From NCBI GenBank assembly GCA_020638695.1, contig JACKIB010000012.1:62001-126000 (forward strand): a DNA stretch of 64,000 nt, read 5' to 3'. Every line of letters begins with the position of its first letter. Position 1 is the stretch's first letter. Shown one piece after another: positions 62,149-64,000 of the stretch. Made by a program: the position numbers and the translations under genes. Source of the DNA: Planctomycetota bacterium (GTDB lineage Bacteria; Planctomycetota; UBA1135; UBA2386). A model generated the notes under the pieces. That model searched no databases. It worked only from the letters and a program-made list of their open reading frames with translations, and was not told the DNA's origin.

Positions 62149-63093
62149 CTACCGCGGCATTTCGAAGGTCGCGAGCACAGCGCGGTGGTCCGAGACGCAC
62201 GCCTCGAGCACGCGACTCTCGACCAACTTCCACCCAGCGGGGGCGAATACATAGTCGATCCGCCGCTCCGGCGCGTCGGCGGGGAACGTCGCTGGTCCGT
62301 ACCGCGCACCGACGAATCGGCGCGACGCAGCGATGGCGTCCAGCGACGGGCTGTCCGGCTCGGCGTTGAAGTCGCCCGCCAGCAGCATCGACACGCCGAC
62401 GCCGAGACCCAGGATCTGCTCGGTCTGCCGCAGATTGTTGCCGAGATCGAACGAGTCGGTGTGCATCGCACCGAGCAGCACCGGTCCGGCGGCGGTGCGC
62501 ATGCGCGCGAGCAGCACCCGGCGGTTGTTGCGCGTCACCCAGAACGGCTGTCGTCCAGCGAGGTCGGGATTGCCGACCGCCTCGAGCGGATGGCGCGACA
62601 GGATCGCGTTCCCCCCGACGATGCGCAGGAACGGCAGGCCGAAGTTGTAGTTCTCGCCGAACACCCAGTGCGGCAACCCGGTGGCACGCGCCAGGTGGGC
62701 GACCTGATCGACCGGACACGGGGTGCATTCGGTGACGACCTCGGACAGGAACACCAGGTCGGGTCGTTCGCCGCGGATCAGCGCGGCCATGCGCTCGACC
62801 CGCCGTTCGACCTCGACGCGGCTCGAGAACGCGATGCCGCCGTGGTGCACGAAGCACTTGGCGAGGTTCCAGGCGAGCACGCGCAGCCGTTCTCCCGCCC
62901 TGGGAAGTGGCGCGGCTTCTGGCCGTGCTGTTTCGGCCACGCCTGCGGACGGCACGGTGCCGCGCGCACACAGCACGCCGTTCCACACGAACAGCAGCCC
63001 CGACACGAGCACGAGCAACAGGGGCACGCCGAGTGCCCATCGACGCAGGCGGCGGCGGTCGGGTCGGCTGCTCACCGGATGGCTCGCGGGCAT
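62149..63093 (-). CDS. Endonuclease/exonuclease/phosphatase family protein
   Basis: 314 residues. One N-terminal transmembrane helix (LGVPLLLVLVSGLLFVWNGV) anchors an EEP-fold hydrolase outside the cytoplasm. The fold is shown by RLRVLAWNLAKC, PDLVFLSEV (metal-binding Glu), LLAGDFNAEPDSP and the final VSDHRAVLATF (catalytic Asp-His). EEP enzymes cleave phosphodiesters in DNA, lipids or sugars; the membrane-bound exported form suggests a lipid or extracellular nucleic acid. The start at 63093 is the last one before the helix. Confidence 0.88.
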   Translation of the reverse strand: MPASHPVSSRPDRRRLRRWALGVPLLLVLVSGLLFVWNGVLCARGTVPSAGVAETARPEAAPLPRAGERLRVLAWNLAKCFVHHGGIAFSSRVEVERRVERMAALIRGERPDLVFLSEVVTECTPCPVDQVAHLARATGLPHWVFGENYNFGLPFLRIVGGNAILSRHPLEAVGNPDLAGRQPFWVTRNNRRVLLARMRTAAGPVLLGAMHTDSFDLGNNLRQTEQILGLGVGVSMLLAGDFNAEPDSPSLDAIAASRRFVGARYGPATFPADAPERRIDYVFAPAGWKLVESRVLEACVSDHRAVLATFEMPR

Positions 63094-63609
63094 GCGCGGA
63101 TTGTTGCAGCTACGCGCGGACGAGCCAGATCCGATCGCGCGTGGCTTGGCGGTGACCCGGCGCGGGGAGCGAGCTCCGCAGGTCTCGAGCGTCGCCGCAA
63201 TGGAGAAGGCGACCGGATTCACCCCACCGGCTAGTCGCTGGAGCTTCCAGCCGTTCAGGCGTGGGACCTCTGCAGCCGTGAAACCGGCAGACCCTGTTCC
63301 CAGCGTGGCAATGATGGTTGCGCTCCTCCGGGGTGCGGCGCGACCGAGACGTTCAGCGCCTCGGCTCGGCTCCCGGCCCAGAGCAAACCCCACGATTGAC
63401 GCCGTGCGTCGCGGACCAAACGAGCGAGGATCTGGCGGCGGGCCGCTGCGCCAAGGTCGCGGCAAGGCCCCGAATCCCGCGGGCGTCCGACTGCTTCCAT
63501 GCGGACCGGACCGTTGCACCGTGTGCGAGCCGCCTCGGGTTTTGGAAGACCCGGCGTGATTCCCCTGCGCCGGCGGCACTCCCCCGGGCATCCACCACGG
63601 AGTCGACGC
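63094..63609. other. Divergent intergenic region without a recognised gene
   Basis: 516 bases between divergent genes. No frame on either strand has coding character and no repeat is seen. Confidence 0.4.
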
Positions 63610-64000
63610 ATGAACACTCACGAATCGGTCCGGTCCCGCCTGCTCGCCGCAGGTGCCCTAAGCTGTCTTGCCCTACCCGCCGCGGCGCAGTGCACCCAGA
63701 ACTGGTTCCTCGACCTCAGGTCGGTCGAAGTCCGCAAGGTGCGCGAACCCAGCGGCGATCGGCCCTACTTCATCACCTACATGTTCCGCGCCCGGCACTA
63801 CGCCGCCGGTTCGGCCGAGGTTCGCTTGGTGCGCTACGAGCCACACGATTGGGTGTCGAAGCCGGAGTACCGCGGCAGCCTGCCGGCCGGCGACCACCTG
63901 TTCCCCGGGCAGTCCGCGGCGATCCCGAGCTGGCAGGGCTTGCACATGTGGCGGAACGTGCGGATGCGCGGCAGCCCGCTCGACGCGATGGCACGCGAAG
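63610..64000 (+). CDS. Secreted protein of unknown function (truncated by window end)
   Basis: The first 130 residues are in the window. A signal peptide (RLLAAGALSCLALPAAAQ, cleavage near residue 27) is followed by beta-type sequence (WFLDLRSVEVRKVREPSGDR, YFITYMFRARHYAAGSAEV). The frame is open to the last base. No family is recognised. Confidence 0.7.
   Translation, partial: MNTHESVRSRLLAAGALSCLALPAAAQCTQNWFLDLRSVEVRKVREPSGDRPYFITYMFRARHYAAGSAEVRLVRYEPHDWVSKPEYRGSLPAGDHLFPGQSAAIPSWQGLHMWRNVRMRGSPLDAMARE

Overview
The window is GC-rich bacterial DNA, most probably from a member of the Planctomycetota. The signs are an ECF sigma factor translationally coupled to a Ser/Thr protein kinase with a TPR-like tail, a large set of secreted beta-propeller, FG-GAP, HEAT and vWA proteins (many with signal peptides ending in AQ), a propeller joined to a c-type cytochrome, VIT/vWA proteins and very few Shine-Dalgarno sequences. 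No rRNA, tRNA or CRISPR array was found.

Layout. 0.2-6.9 kb: secreted hypotheticals, a gluzincin-like protease, an NTF2-fold lipoprotein and an S9B prolyl peptidase. 7.0-9.5 kb: overlapping genes for an acyl carrier protein, a PLP-dependent decarboxylase and a HEAT-repeat protein. 9.5-10.2 kb: a decayed REP/RAYT element. 10.3-15.4 kb: two vWA proteins and a MerR regulator with a readable promoter and operator. 16.0 kb: a Bax-inhibitor-1-like membrane protein. 16.8-25.6 kb: a complete arginine biosynthesis operon, argR-C-B-D-F-G-H-GNAT-J, mostly joined by 4-base NTGA overlaps and headed by a double ARG-box-like palindrome that covers the argR start codon. 26-44 kb: mostly exported proteins (FG-GAP, propellers, a substrate-binding-protein fusion, a propeller-cytochrome fusion, a thioredoxin-fold protein) plus glycyl-tRNA synthetase, a FUN14 protein and a sterol-desaturase-like enzyme. 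44.3-46.9 kb: a mobile-element graveyard with two RAYT transposase pseudogenes, REP hairpins and an ISL3 transposase remnant. 47.0-49.7 kb: a LysM lipoprotein, L-serine dehydratase and phosphatidylserine decarboxylase. 49.8-56.6 kb: a HEAT protein, two glycosyltransferase genes (one a GT2-GT4 fusion) and a LolA-like/GyrI-like fusion. 56.9-64 kb: the sigma factor-kinase pair, a gingipain-like lipoprotein, an EEP hydrolase and a truncated secreted protein.

The most interesting signal is a pair of genes (26083-27405 minus and 39842-41056 plus) that are each open except for one in-frame UGA. In both the UGA directly follows a Trp codon and is followed, at a suitable distance, by a stem-loop resembling a bacterial SECIS element. 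In the second gene the UGA falls on the first active-site Cys of a thioredoxin-fold WCxxC motif. Both may be selenoproteins; nonsense mutation or sequence error are the alternatives.

Other points: a recurrent module of about 120 residues shared by several secreted proteins, a REPIN/RAYT-type repeat system now in decay, and non-ATG starts (GTG, TTG and possibly CTG) fixed by 4-base stop/start overlaps. Assignments rest on reading motifs by eye; no database search was possible.
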